A stretch of 64,000 nucleotides of DNA from Candidatus Woesearchaeota archaeon (GCA_018646625.1 JABGUJ010000003.1:268355-332354); one strand, 5' to 3'; shown: positions 1-9,301, numbered from the stretch's first letter. The notes: generated by a model from the sequence alone, not told the origin. Made by a program: numbers and translations.

Positions 1-908
1 TCACTCTTAGCCATCACAGGAGTTTCAGTAGGTATGTATCCACGTTTGTACTCTTCATCTTCAATAAACCTACGAAGAATTCTCTTAATAGTTGCACCTT
101 TAGGACATAAAAGAGGCAAACCTTTTCCAATAACTTCACTAGTCGTAAAAAGATCCAACTTCCTACCTAATTTATTGTGATCTCGCTTCTCAGCTTCTTC
201 ACGAAGACGAACATATTCCTTCAATTCCTTCTTATCAGGAAATGCCACACCATAAATTCTCTGCAATTGTTTATTCTTAGAATCACCACGCCAATATGCG
301 CCAGCAATTTTAGTTAGTTTAAACGCCTTAATCATTCCAGTATTAGGAACATGTGGTCCTTTGCAAAGATTGTCATACTCTCCTTGAGAATACATGCTCA
401 CCACATCTTCAGGAATGGCATTAGCCAACTCTATTTTGTATGGATCGTTTTTGTAAAACTCAAGAGCTTCCGCTTTAGGAATATCTTTTTGAGTAATCTT
501 AAGTTTTTCCTTAACAATCTTCTTCATTTCTTCTTCAATCTTCACAAGATCATCAGGACGCAAAGGTTCTTCAAGATCATAATCTTGATAAAAACCATCC
601 GTCACTGCAACACCAACACCTAAGCCAATGTTTTGCCCCTTAAACAATCTCAAAATAGCTTGAGTCATCAAATGAGAAGCACTGTGCCAGAAAATATCTT
701 TTCCCTCTTCATCTTTAAATGTTAGAATTTTTAATTCACAATCAGTATTTAACGTAGTAGAAATATCTACCGCCTTACCATTAACCATTGCAGCAACCGA
801 ATTTCTTGCAAGACCTTCCGATATACTCATAGCTACATCGAAAGCCGAAACACCTTTATCAAACTCCGAAACTGAACCGTCCGGAAAAGTTATTTTCACT
901 TTAGTCAT
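1..908 (-). CDS. thrS: Threonyl-tRNA synthetase, bacterial type (N-terminal part, runs off the window)
   Basis: Translating the minus strand from ATG at 908 gives 302 residues of class II ThrRS, which charges tRNA-Thr with threonine in the cytosol. Residues 1-60 form a TGS domain (MTKVKITFPDGSVSEF). The second additional (editing) domain follows, with the zinc-site motifs HSASH (about residue 75) and DNLCKGPH (about 180), then the family signature KLTKIAGAYWRGDS near residue 200. The window ends as the catalytic core begins, so motifs 1-3 are not seen. The TGS plus HxxxH editing layout is the bacterial and eukaryotic form; many archaea use a different, DTD-like editing domain. A 337-nt gap with a structured element separates it from the next gene upstream. 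Confidence 0.95.
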   Translation of the reverse strand, partial: MTKVKITFPDGSVSEFDKGVSAFDVAMSISEGLARNSVAAMVNGKAVDISTTLNTDCELKILTFKDEEGKDIFWHSASHLMTQAILRLFKGQNIGLGVGVAVTDGFYQDYDLEEPLRPDDLVKIEEEMKKIVKEKLKITQKDIPKAEALEFYKNDPYKIELANAIPEDVVSMYSQGEYDNLCKGPHVPNTGMIKAFKLTKIAGAYWRGDSKNKQLQRIYGVAFPDKKELKEYVRLREEAEKRDHNKLGRKLDLFTTSEVIGKGLPLLCPKGATIKRILRRFIEDEEYKRGYIPTETPVMAKS

Positions 909-1103
909 ATTCATTCACCTATATCTGCCGTCTAGAGGCCCTGTATTTTTATATCTTTCTAGTTAGAAACAATTAGAACATATAGAAAATGAGGGGCCTA
1001 TGGGCCTAACATGTGGTTGTAGTGGTAGAACTATACAAAGGAAGATCAAATATAATCTCAAACAAATAGTCCAATACCATCTTAGAATAGAATACGCATC
1101 TAT

Positions 1104-1217
1104 AATATTTAAAGTTATTGAAAATAAAAAAAAGAGGCCACAAACGTTCGGCAGATCCCTTGACAATAAAAGGGGTGGTTTAAGTATCCTACCGAACGGT
1201 TAGGTGGCCCACAGGAT
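1104..1217 (+). ncRNA. Possible structured RNA in a 337-nt gene-free gap
   Basis: The gap at 909-1244 has no convincing gene. A TATA-like ATATTTAAAG at about 1104-1113 lies about 25 nt before a compact fold on the plus strand. The outer stem is GGCCAC/GTGGCC (about 1135-1140 with 1204-1209). The middle stem is CGTTCGGCAG/CTACCGAACG (one mismatch), and the apical stem is CCCTT/AAGGG. An ACA follows the outer stem and an A-run follows that. Read on the minus strand, the same fold ends in eight T residues and could be a terminator for the gene at 1245-3401 or a leader of thrS. I cannot match it to 5S, SRP, RNase P or a tRNA. Strand and function are uncertain. Confidence 0.35.
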
Positions 1218-1244
1218 GAGTGTAAAAAAACAAAAAAAATTGTT

Positions 1245-3401
1245 TTACGCGAGACCTACCCATTTAAGGAATCTGTAAAACAATCCACGACTTTCTACAC
1301 ACTGACCTTCCACACACAAATTAGTTTCACACTCAAAACCATTTTGGCATTTCATATCGCTACCTAATTGTTTCTCAAAAAGTCCAGTCATTGGCGCGCA
1401 ATACTTTGGATCTCTTCCATCAACAATTCTAGTACCGAAAGGTATGCATCTGTCATCCATAAAACAACCATTGCATTCCTTGATCTGAGGAACAACTTCT
1501 TCAACTGTTTCTTCAACAAGCATTGGTTTTATTTCAGCAGCATCTACTGCGTCAATTAAGCATTGCTCATATGCATCATTAGTTGGTTTTGCTGCACCGT
1601 ACTCAACTTTCTTTAGACAAGGGTCCAGATCAATTAGGAAAGATTTCAAGTCAACTTTACAACTTGCAAAACACTGGATAACATCCTCGTCCGCGTCGCT
1701 ATAAACTTCTTCCCAACCATCAACAATCAAATCTTCCATCACACTTTCACTAAAATCACAGTCTTTCAAATCAAGACACTGGATAGCTTCAGGAATTTCT
1801 TTTTCGTCAACAGTTATAGGTTGAACAACTCTTCTCTCTCTCTGCTCAACATAATCTCTTTGATACCTTTTATCTTGATAAGGTGTACTCAAAGATGTTG
1901 CGCAAGCATAGTCTGCATTGTTTTGTAAGTACTCAAACTTATTTGCGTTTGTGTTGATTTGACAAAGTCTATCCCCATCAGTACCAAAGTTTTTGTAAGG
2001 AGGAGCTCCAAAAATCCAACTAGTTGCAGCTTGAGCATTGCCTTTATTCACAAAACCAACAAAACCAACAACTTCTCCAGGTTTAACTTTAACAGTTGCA
2101 ACACCAGATCTATCAGTTTGGATTGTCTCTCTCAACCAACCTTTGTAATTACTAGGTTGGAATCTATCAACAACATACACGTTAACATATGCACCTACTA
2201 AGTTCTTAGACAAAGAATAGTCTTGGTGTTCTGGATAGTTGTTAACACCAACTTCGAACGATACAAAGGATCCCGGAATAGGAACCTCAACAGGCACCAC
2301 TACAGGAACAACAGGTGTTTCCACAGCTTGTTCTTCTTTAACACAAGCACCGTAAGAACATCCTTCAGGACATTTATACCATTGCTTATGCACGTAAGGG
2401 TTATCTGTTGGACCACTACAATGTGTTTCAATTACATAAGATCCAGAATCTTTTCCAGTATCTCCAACATAATCACCACAACTATCTCTGTAATGACCAT
2501 ATACTCTCATTCCTTCACTCTCACCATTAGTGTAGCCAGAAGTAAAGTACTGAATTCCACCATCGCTGTCTTTACAAACAGGAACTACATCTTCAACTTC
2601 AACATCTTCTTCAACAACTTGACTTGAAGTTTTACATGCACCATCTTCACATCCATTTGGACAATAATAATCAGGCATTACATCCCAACCCGCATATCCA
2701 ACAGAACATCTAAATTCAGCAACATGCGTTGCATCTCTACAGAAATCTTCAGCAATTAAACCATTACCTAACTTAACTCTTCCAGCATGATAATAGCTCA
2801 CACCACCATCAGTTTCTGTACAGTCATTAACAAACTCGTCATCTTCGTTTTCACAGTAACACTGATCTAGATTCTTTTCACAATAAGCAGAACCCATTGC
2901 GTTACCTTCAAAAGAATTAGGACCACAAGCTCCCTTATCATAATCATAGTAGTTCTTACATGCGTAATCACAACTTGGATAATCACAAGTTCCTTGTATG
3001 CACTCTTTATGTGCTCCAAACTTATTACAGTCAGAATCTACATCGCAGCTGTAATCTGTTTCAACAACTTCTTGCTTACATGCACCATCAGCACATTGAT
3101 ATCCTTCAGGACATTTTGCTTTTTTATGCTCATAAGCAAACTCAGCATCATCTTCCAAACAGACTAGCTCTTCAACATAGCCACCAGTTGAAAGTTTATT
3201 ACCACTCTCACTCACGCAGTACTCAAAAACTGTTTGAGAACCAAAGTTAGGAGTGTATACATCTAATTTCCCCTTTTCAAATATATCATACCCACCATCA
3301 GAATCCTGACAGGTAGGCATTACATCAGTAGCAAAGACGGATATACTAAGCACCATCAATACCACAAAAGCCAACATAATTTTTGACATTTTTTGTTTCA
3401 T
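1245..3401 (-). CDS. Secreted Cys-rich protein with repeated DSDGG modules
   Basis: 718 aa from ATG at 3401; the choice is supported by GAGGTTA 8 nt upstream and by the signal peptide that starts there (MKQKMSKIMLAF, hydrophobic to about residue 24). Three or four modules begin with C-x-DSDGG or C-x-ETDGG followed by an aromatic/gly segment and end in CP-G-C-GAC (first at about residue 30, others at about 195 and 275). The cysteine count suggests disulfide-bonded extracellular domains. A Pro/Val-rich spacer follows (about 365-380), then a region without recognised domain and a last Cys-rich stretch. The C-terminus GLFYRFLKWVGLA could be a short amphipathic tail. Probably an exported surface protein; function unknown. 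Confidence 0.75.
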   Translation of the reverse strand: MKQKMSKIMLAFVVLMVLSISVFATDVMPTCQDSDGGYDIFEKGKLDVYTPNFGSQTVFEYCVSESGNKLSTGGYVEELVCLEDDAEFAYEHKKAKCPEGYQCADGACKQEVVETDYSCDVDSDCNKFGAHKECIQGTCDYPSCDYACKNYYDYDKGACGPNSFEGNAMGSAYCEKNLDQCYCENEDDEFVNDCTETDGGVSYYHAGRVKLGNGLIAEDFCRDATHVAEFRCSVGYAGWDVMPDYYCPNGCEDGACKTSSQVVEEDVEVEDVVPVCKDSDGGIQYFTSGYTNGESEGMRVYGHYRDSCGDYVGDTGKDSGSYVIETHCSGPTDNPYVHKQWYKCPEGCSYGACVKEEQAVETPVVPVVVPVEVPIPGSFVSFEVGVNNYPEHQDYSLSKNLVGAYVNVYVVDRFQPSNYKGWLRETIQTDRSGVATVKVKPGEVVGFVGFVNKGNAQAATSWIFGAPPYKNFGTDGDRLCQINTNANKFEYLQNNADYACATSLSTPYQDKRYQRDYVEQRERRVVQPITVDEKEIPEAIQCLDLKDCDFSESVMEDLIVDGWEEVYSDADEDVIQCFASCKVDLKSFLIDLDPCLKKVEYGAAKPTNDAYEQCLIDAVDAAEIKPMLVEETVEEVVPQIKECNGCFMDDRCIPFGTRIVDGRDPKYCAPMTGLFEKQLGSDMKCQNGFECETNLCVEGQCVESRGLFYRFLKWVGLA

Positions 3402-3547
3402 TCTTCTTAACCTCGCAAAATCAATATGATTTGTGTTCATTACAGTACATAATGTCCGGTCAGATATATTAAAAGTCGGTGGGAAAACAATCCAGAAATC
3501 GTTTCAATAACCTCTAATCACAGAAAAAACAAATACAATCTACCCAA

Positions 3548-4513
3548 CTAGTCTTTACCCAAGAACCAAGCTGTTAAAGCAACATCCCTTTGCTTACCGC
3601 GTGCCTTTATCTGTACAACGTTTCTTCGCTCTAAAGATTTCAAACATCTTGACAAACTAGTTCTAGGTATTCCAGTATTGTGTCTCAAAGACGCTTGAGT
3701 ACTCTTATTTTCATTACACATCAAGAAATTAACTATCTCTTTTTCATTAGTGCCAAGAGTAGGTAATATATCATCACAGCGCCCTTTCTTCACTTTTTTA
3801 GGCTTCTTAACCTTTTCAACAGAATTTTTAGAAGATAAAAAATAATACATTACACCTGCCGCAACAAGTAAAGCAATCAAAGCCACACCAAGCACATAAC
3901 CTAAAGAGAACGTCTTGTCTTTACCCTTAACCTTCATTTCAAGCGCTATATTCACACTTTCAAGATTCCCTTGCGTCACAGTAATCTCAGAATAACCCAA
4001 ATAACCTTCACTAGAAGCATACACAACATATCCACCAACTGGTAGAATATCAACTCTAAACGAACCAAAACTATCAGATTTGGTAGGAAGATCAAATTCT
4101 CCGCACACAGCACACTCAAACTTCAACTCAGCATCTGGCACAACATTATCTAAATCATCTTTAACAAACCCAGACACAGATCCTACCTTTTCTAGATATA
4201 AAGCAGCAGGACTCACTGAATCTTCTGTAACAACAACACTATCTTCACCATAATACATCGCCCTACCATTATCCATGACCCTCAAAGAAACAAACCATTC
4301 ACCTTCTGTAAAAGGATAGTCGAAAACCCCATTCTCTAAGAATGTAGTAAAACTCTTTTGTTCTCCAGATTGAGAATTAATAAGCGTAAAAGAAACCTGC
4401 ACCCCACCTAAATGAACATTATCAGAAGCATCCTTTAATACAATAGAATGCGACAACACAGAAAGAGGTAAAACCAGTGCGAAAAACAATAAGAAAAACA
4501 GATTGCGCCTCAT
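3548..4513 (-). CDS. Membrane-anchored regulator: exported CarboxypepD_reg-like domains, one TM helix, cytoplasmic winged helix
   Basis: 321 aa from ATG at 4513; a TATA box (TTTATATA, about 4533-4544) lies about 25 nt upstream, so the transcript is probably leaderless. A signal peptide (MRRNLFFLLFFALVLPLSV) is followed by two beta-rich segments resembling carboxypeptidase regulatory-like domains (about 25-110 and 115-195). A TM helix (about 203-225) and a basic linker come next, then a C-terminal winged helix of about 70 residues with IPRTSLSRCLKSLERRN as its recognition helix region. The outside-sensor and inside-DNA-binding layout suggests a one-component membrane regulator. Targets are not evident; the divergent neighbour at 4612 is an obvious candidate. 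Confidence 0.75.
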   Translation of the reverse strand: MRRNLFFLLFFALVLPLSVLSHSIVLKDASDNVHLGGVQVSFTLINSQSGEQKSFTTFLENGVFDYPFTEGEWFVSLRVMDNGRAMYYGEDSVVVTEDSVSPAALYLEKVGSVSGFVKDDLDNVVPDAELKFECAVCGEFDLPTKSDSFGSFRVDILPVGGYVVYASSEGYLGYSEITVTQGNLESVNIALEMKVKGKDKTFSLGYVLGVALIALLVAAGVMYYFLSSKNSVEKVKKPKKVKKGRCDDILPTLGTNEKEIVNFLMCNENKSTQASLRHNTGIPRTSLSRCLKSLERRNVVQIKARGKQRDVALTAWFLGKD

Positions 4514-4611
4514 ATCATAAATTACCTTTGAGAGATATATAAACGTTTTCTTAGATTCAATGCATAAACACATCAAAATCTTTAAATACTAACTAAACAG
4601 AAAAACTCAAC

Positions 4612-5460
4612 ATGGCAAAAGGGGTGAAGAGTAAAAAGAACACTAAACGTATTTCTCCACTTAGAAAGACAATCCAAGCCATAAAAAGACATAAACTAAT
4701 ATTTCTAATGATCATCATAACTCAAATATTATTCTCATCACTATTACTATATTCACACTACAAAATCCAAATACCAATCTTAACTGATGGAAAGGATATA
4801 ATTGTAGGCGTACAAGAAAACATGCAAACCCAATCCAATCCCGCAGGCGACTATAACGTTATGCGAGATTCCATCACATCAATAGTAGGCATTCAAAGTT
4901 TAGTTGATAGATTAATTAAAAACTTAATTTATTTATGCGGAATAAGCTTCGCACTATGGATAATACTAAACGGATTAAACTGGTTCTTCACAATAAACAT
5001 GCACAAGAAAAAGAAGTTGCATAATTTTTGTTTAAGATTTACTTTAACATCAATAATATATCTAGTACCAATGACTCTAGCTCTCTGGTGGTTCATGAGT
5101 TCGTCGGTAAAAACATACCTTTTTGGAACTGCAAGAACCGCACCAGCAATAGGAAGCGCAGTAATCATCTTGATATTCGCATACTTCTTTTACATCACAC
5201 TTAGTTTACTTCACAAAGATTCATTCAAAGAAATCATTAAACTAACATTCAAGATTGGAATTAAAAAGATAGGAAGAGTACTGGCAACATACATCCCAAT
5301 AATAATACTATACATAGCATTATTTCTTACAATGTATCATTCTTTAGAAGCCAACATATACTTAATATATCTAGAAATCATTGCATTCTTATTCCTAATA
5401 ATCCTATCACGAAGCTACATCTATTTCTCAATAAATAATATAGAAAAAGAAATAAAATAA
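4612..5460 (+). CDS. Polytopic membrane protein, function unknown
   Basis: 282 aa. A basic N-terminus (MAKGVKSKKNTKR) precedes about six hydrophobic helices (about 28-48, 105-125, 142-165, 180-198, 225-245, 250-268). An extracellular loop of about 55 residues follows TM1. A TATA element (CTTTAAATAC, about 4580) lies about 27 nt before the ATG and there is no Shine-Dalgarno sequence, consistent with leaderless mRNA. It is transcribed divergently from the membrane regulator at 3548-4513 and could be its target. I do not recognise a family. Confidence 0.75.
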   Translation: MAKGVKSKKNTKRISPLRKTIQAIKRHKLIFLMIIITQILFSSLLLYSHYKIQIPILTDGKDIIVGVQENMQTQSNPAGDYNVMRDSITSIVGIQSLVDRLIKNLIYLCGISFALWIILNGLNWFFTINMHKKKKLHNFCLRFTLTSIIYLVPMTLALWWFMSSSVKTYLFGTARTAPAIGSAVIILIFAYFFYITLSLLHKDSFKEIIKLTFKIGIKKIGRVLATYIPIIILYIALFLTMYHSLEANIYLIYLEIIAFLFLIILSRSYIYFSINNIEKEIK

Positions 5461-5472
5461 AAAAGATACAAT

Positions 5473-6012
5473 CTATTTTAGATAAGACTGTTCTTTAGCA
5501 AGATTATGAGCCTTAGCATAATGACCCTTAAGATCTTTTAAAACGTCTCCAGGTTTTGAACCAAGCTTAGCCGCCAAACCACCAGAAATCTTAGAACCAT
5601 GAGGTTCAACATGCATATGATAATGACCCGTTCTTAAATTGTCAAGTTCATTAGCTGAGTGAGATCTTTGAATTTGATCAAGAGCTTGATAATCACCACT
5701 TCTGACTTTATTAAGAAACTCGCCCGGAGTCATCTCCAGTCTTTCCGCCATAGACCTGACTTCAGCAAAAGCAATTTCAACATCGGCTTCATTTACTTTA
5801 CCTTTACCGACACCACCAGCTCTCGCATCGGCCCTATACTGAGCAATTACCGTTCCAATATATTTTCTAACCTCAGCGTCACTTGAATCAGCTTTGGGCA
5901 TATTTTTGGCTTTAGCCTGAATATAAGCTTTAGCATGAATTTCTTCTGCTTTTTTTACTTTATCGACTCCTGCGCCGATTAATTTATCAAGATTTATTTC
6001 ATCATCTGCCAT
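5473..6012 (-). CDS. Soluble protein of unknown function
   Basis: 179 aa starting MADDEINLDKLIGAG, preceded by a strong Shine-Dalgarno (AAGGAGG, around 6030). It is Ala- and Lys-rich and mainly helical by eye, with no signal peptide or TM helix. A His-containing segment HYHMHVEPHG lies near residue 130. Its 3' end faces the end of the gene at 4612 with a 12-nt gap. No family recognised. Confidence 0.65.
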   Translation of the reverse strand: MADDEINLDKLIGAGVDKVKKAEEIHAKAYIQAKAKNMPKADSSDAEVRKYIGTVIAQYRADARAGGVGKGKVNEADVEIAFAEVRSMAERLEMTPGEFLNKVRSGDYQALDQIQRSHSANELDNLRTGHYHMHVEPHGSKISGGLAAKLGSKPGDVLKDLKGHYAKAHNLAKEQSYLK

Positions 6013-6269
6013 ATTACTCTCACCTTCCTCCTTTTAGATTAAACAATAAGCATTAGCTTGTTATCAAATACCATACTAATATACCCATATAAAGCTTTCG
6101 CTTAGAGAAGACACCCAAAGTACTATTATTCTACACAACAAACAATGACATTTTTGTGACATTAATATAGACTCCAGCTCAACACTCTTTAAAAAGCATT
6201 TTACCATAGTAACTAACAAGTAACGATAATGTCCCAATTATATAACTAGTAACATGAGGTACTAATAAA

Positions 6270-8123
6270 ATGGCAAAAAAGCAAGTCAAGAAGAAACAAG
6301 AGAAAAAAGACATTGAGAAAAAGAAAAAAGAAATAACTCTTACTGAAGAAGAAAAGAAATTACCTAAAGAGTCTCAAGAAAAATTAATCAAGATCAAAAA
6401 AGAACTTGAACAATTCAAGGAAGAAGTTCTAAAGAAATTTGATAAATACATCACAGGCATTGCTTTGCTGCCACCTCCAAAACCTGAACAAGGTAAACAA
6501 GTTGATAAAGATAAAATCAATGTGCTAGTTCTTGTTGATGATTCGGACTCACAGAAAATGAGTAAAGAAGAGTTAAGATCAAAACTCGGCGCAATCATTG
6601 AAAAGATTGGAAAAGACATTAACAAAAACATTGTAACACAAACAATTATTCATACAGAATTATGGCAAACATGTTACGACAGCAAACACGAACTTCTACA
6701 AACGATTGCACTTGGTGCTCCAATATACGATACAGGAATGTTATCAGCTGTAAAGATCGGAGAAATCCACAAAAGCATGGTTCTAAAAAAGTTCGAGAAA
6801 TATATTGTAAGCTATGTCTTATTTGGTTCATTAACTAGAGGAGAAGCAACTCCTGAAAGTGATATTGACGTTGCAATCATAATCGATGATACTGACGTTA
6901 AGAAGATGACCAGAGCAGAGCTTAAAGATAAGTTAAGAGCAATCATCATCGGAATGGGTGTTGAAGCTGGCGAAATGACTGGCATCAGAAACAAACTAAA
7001 CATCCAAGTATATATTTTAACTGACTTCTGGGACAGCCTAAAAGAAGCAAACCCTGTTATCTTTACTGTTCTTAGAGATGGTGTTCCTTTCTACGACAGA
7101 GGAATTTTCATGCCATGGAAACAGTTGCTAAGAATGGGTAAAATAAAACCATCCGCTGAAGCAATTGACATGTTTATGCATACTGGAGAACAAATGGTTT
7201 CCAGAGTAAAAGCCAAGATTAAAGGATTAATCGAAGCAGACATTTACTGGGCAACTTTAACTCCAACTCAGGCAGCTTTAATGTTGTATGGTATTCCGCC
7301 ACCAACCCCAAATGAAACTATCAACTTGTTGGAAGACATTTTCTGTAAGAAAGAGAAACTTTTAGAGAAAGAATATGTTGACATCATGAAAGAGATCAGA
7401 AAATACTACAAAGAGTTAGAACACAACTCAAAAATGGAGATCTCTGGAAAAGAAGTTGACGATTTGCTTGCAAAATCTGAGAAATACTTGAAAAGAATCA
7501 AGAAACTTTTCGAAGAGATTGAAGTCATGAAAGAAAAAGAAGAAATGGTCAACACTTACGAATCTGTTGTAACCATCATAAGAGATATTCTAAGGCTTGA
7601 AGGCATTGAAAGAGTAAAGAACGCAGAAATCATTAAACTATTCGAAACAGAAATGATACATCTAGGAAAAATGCCTGAGAAGTACATTAGGATTTTAAAC
7701 CACATAGTTAAAGCAAAGAAAGACTACGACACTGGTAAGCTAAACAAAGCAGAGATCAACAAAGTAAGAACAGAATCTCGCGGCTTTATTAAGTTCATGG
7801 TTGAGTACATGCAAAGAAAACGAGGAAAAGAACTCGAAAGAACCAAGATAAGAGTTAAGCACGGAGACAAGTACGGCGAAGTCATATTGCTAGACAAAGT
7901 AGCATTCATCGTACATGATCTAGACGCCGAAGAAAGAAACGTTACTAAAGCAGACATTAAAGCTGACGGCAGCCTAGGACCCACAAACGACTCTTCACTT
8001 GAAGAACTCGAGCAACATCTTGCAAAGATTGAACTTCCTCCAAAGGTTTTCATCAAAGAACCAATCTTTGAAAACTTGAAAGGCGTCTTTGGAAAAGATG
8101 TTGAAATTCTAATGAACTACTAA
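6270..8123 (+). CDS. Protein with two tandem Pol-beta-type nucleotidyltransferase domains and a long helical region
   Basis: 617 aa. After a very basic, Lys-rich N-terminus come two related nucleotidyltransferase folds. The first (about 50-160) has lost the signature loop: PPPKPEQGKQVDKDKINVLV replaces the GS motif, but VLVDDSDSQKM remains. The second (about 170-290) keeps GSLTRG-x6-SDIDVAIIIDD, the metal- and nucleotide-binding motif. Residues 300-530 are mainly helical with coiled-coil character, followed by a small beta-rich C-terminal domain. The family transfers nucleotides to RNA, protein or small molecules; the substrate here is unknown. Upstream are TTATATAA (about 6239) and GAGGT (about 6257). 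Confidence 0.75.
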   Translation: MAKKQVKKKQEKKDIEKKKKEITLTEEEKKLPKESQEKLIKIKKELEQFKEEVLKKFDKYITGIALLPPPKPEQGKQVDKDKINVLVLVDDSDSQKMSKEELRSKLGAIIEKIGKDINKNIVTQTIIHTELWQTCYDSKHELLQTIALGAPIYDTGMLSAVKIGEIHKSMVLKKFEKYIVSYVLFGSLTRGEATPESDIDVAIIIDDTDVKKMTRAELKDKLRAIIIGMGVEAGEMTGIRNKLNIQVYILTDFWDSLKEANPVIFTVLRDGVPFYDRGIFMPWKQLLRMGKIKPSAEAIDMFMHTGEQMVSRVKAKIKGLIEADIYWATLTPTQAALMLYGIPPPTPNETINLLEDIFCKKEKLLEKEYVDIMKEIRKYYKELEHNSKMEISGKEVDDLLAKSEKYLKRIKKLFEEIEVMKEKEEMVNTYESVVTIIRDILRLEGIERVKNAEIIKLFETEMIHLGKMPEKYIRILNHIVKAKKDYDTGKLNKAEINKVRTESRGFIKFMVEYMQRKRGKELERTKIRVKHGDKYGEVILLDKVAFIVHDLDAEERNVTKADIKADGSLGPTNDSSLEELEQHLAKIELPPKVFIKEPIFENLKGVFGKDVEILMNY

Positions 8124-8128
8124 GTTCA

Positions 8129-8150
8129 TTTTTTCTTTCTTTATTATTTT
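8129..8150 (+). terminator. T-rich terminator after the nucleotidyltransferase gene
   Basis: Immediately after the stop codon the plus strand is a run of T interrupted by single C or A residues. This is the usual archaeal intrinsic termination signal and needs no hairpin. Confidence 0.45.
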
Positions 8151-8219
8151 GTTGTTATAAAGCCTCATTCTATGAAATAGAACGAAAACTATAAAAACTC
8201 ACCAAAACAAGATAATAGC

Positions 8220-8750
8220 ATGTCTACTAAAGCTAGAGGTGGTCCACCGTCAAGAATCAAATTTGAAGGAGTATATGATTGGGATAATCTATACAAACTC
8301 TTCCATAGCTGGTTTGAAGAAAGAGGATGGGACCATGATGACAAGACATACAAACACAAGACTTCTAGCTTGGGAAGGGAAGAAGAACTAATAATAAACT
8401 GCTGGGTAAAAGAATCAGAATACATCAAATATCACATAAGCCTAGATATTCATACCTGGAGTAACCAACCAGCAGAAGTAATCAAAGATGGCAAAAAAGT
8501 TCAATTGTGGAAAGGAAGAATTAGAATTATAATTAGTAATGAAATAGAATATGATTGGCAAAACAGATTTGAGGGTAGTAGCTTCTTAACAAAAATAAGA
8601 GAATTTTATCACAAACATGTGTTTGTAGATGAAGATAACGCATTAATACAAGACAAAGTATACTATATTTCATATAATTTACACGAAGCAATCAAAAAGT
8701 TTTTAGACATGTACTCACAAGAGAATGTATATAGTAAATCATCGTTTTAA
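8220..8750 (+). CDS. Uncharacterised protein, paralogue of the next gene
   Basis: 176 aa. A TATA box (CTATAAAAAC, about 8190) lies 26 nt upstream and points to leaderless translation. The protein shares its plan with the 8757-9257 product: Y/F-D/N-W/F-x-LY near residue 20, a W of the -SW- motif, an acidic segment, a beta-rich centre with K-x-G-x-I-I (KGRIRIIIS), an FY/FF motif and a C-terminal helix ending in KKFLDM. There is no signal peptide, TM helix or known catalytic motif. Function unknown. Confidence 0.7.
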   Translation: MSTKARGGPPSRIKFEGVYDWDNLYKLFHSWFEERGWDHDDKTYKHKTSSLGREEELIINCWVKESEYIKYHISLDIHTWSNQPAEVIKDGKKVQLWKGRIRIIISNEIEYDWQNRFEGSSFLTKIREFYHKHVFVDEDNALIQDKVYYISYNLHEAIKKFLDMYSQENVYSKSSF

Positions 8751-8756
8751 TAGAAA

Positions 8757-9257
8757 ATGGCTGAAAGAAAAGTATTAGTTGATGGCGTAAATCTGAAGTA
8801 TGAAGGATTATTCAACTTCAAAGACCTGTACAACATATTAGATAGCTGGTTATCTGAGAATTCATATGATAAACGAGAACACGAAAATCTTGAAAAAGTT
8901 ACACCCACGGGAAAATTCATAAGAATAGAACTAAGACCTTGGCGTACTTCTTCAGATTATGAGAAAGTAGAAATGAAAATTGTTCTTACAGTACATGATA
9001 TGGTAGATGTTGTTGTTGAAAAAGACGGCATGAAAATGAAACTCAACAAAGGCAGCGTCAGCATAGTATTCAGCGGATTTTTATTAACAGATGTAGAAGG
9101 AAGATGGACATCTAAAGCATTCTTTTTCTTTTTATCTCAAGTATTTGATAAATTCATATACAAAACTCAACTGGGAAGATTAGAGGCCACACTGAAACAT
9201 GATGTTATGATGCTTCACAAAACATTGAAATCTTTCCTTAACATGCACAGATATTAG
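8757..9257 (+). CDS. Uncharacterised protein, paralogue of the previous gene
   Basis: 166 aa, starting 6 nt after the previous stop, so probably co-transcribed. The shared layout includes GLFNFKDLYNILDSWL near residue 17 (GVYDWDNLYKLFHSWF in the partner), KGSVSIVFSG in the centre and LHKTLKSFLNM at the end. Overall identity looks low, so the duplication is old. The pair may form a heteromer. Function unknown. Confidence 0.7.
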   Translation: MAERKVLVDGVNLKYEGLFNFKDLYNILDSWLSENSYDKREHENLEKVTPTGKFIRIELRPWRTSSDYEKVEMKIVLTVHDMVDVVVEKDGMKMKLNKGSVSIVFSGFLLTDVEGRWTSKAFFFFLSQVFDKFIYKTQLGRLEATLKHDVMMLHKTLKSFLNMHRY

Positions 9258-9301
9258 AGCAAAGTTTAAATATGGACCTTTTTCTCTGGGAACCACCTCA
9301 A

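Noticed and set aside
963-1203. Overlapping 67-codon frames on both strands between thrS and the Cys-rich protein
   Set aside because: They follow the inverted-repeat structure, have no family pattern and lack ribosome binding sites. The RNA fold explains the segment better.
1133-1217. T-box leader or 5S/SRP RNA for the structure upstream of thrS
   Set aside because: No T-box sequence, specifier loop or conserved 5S/SRP/RNase P motif could be found. T-boxes are not known in archaea.
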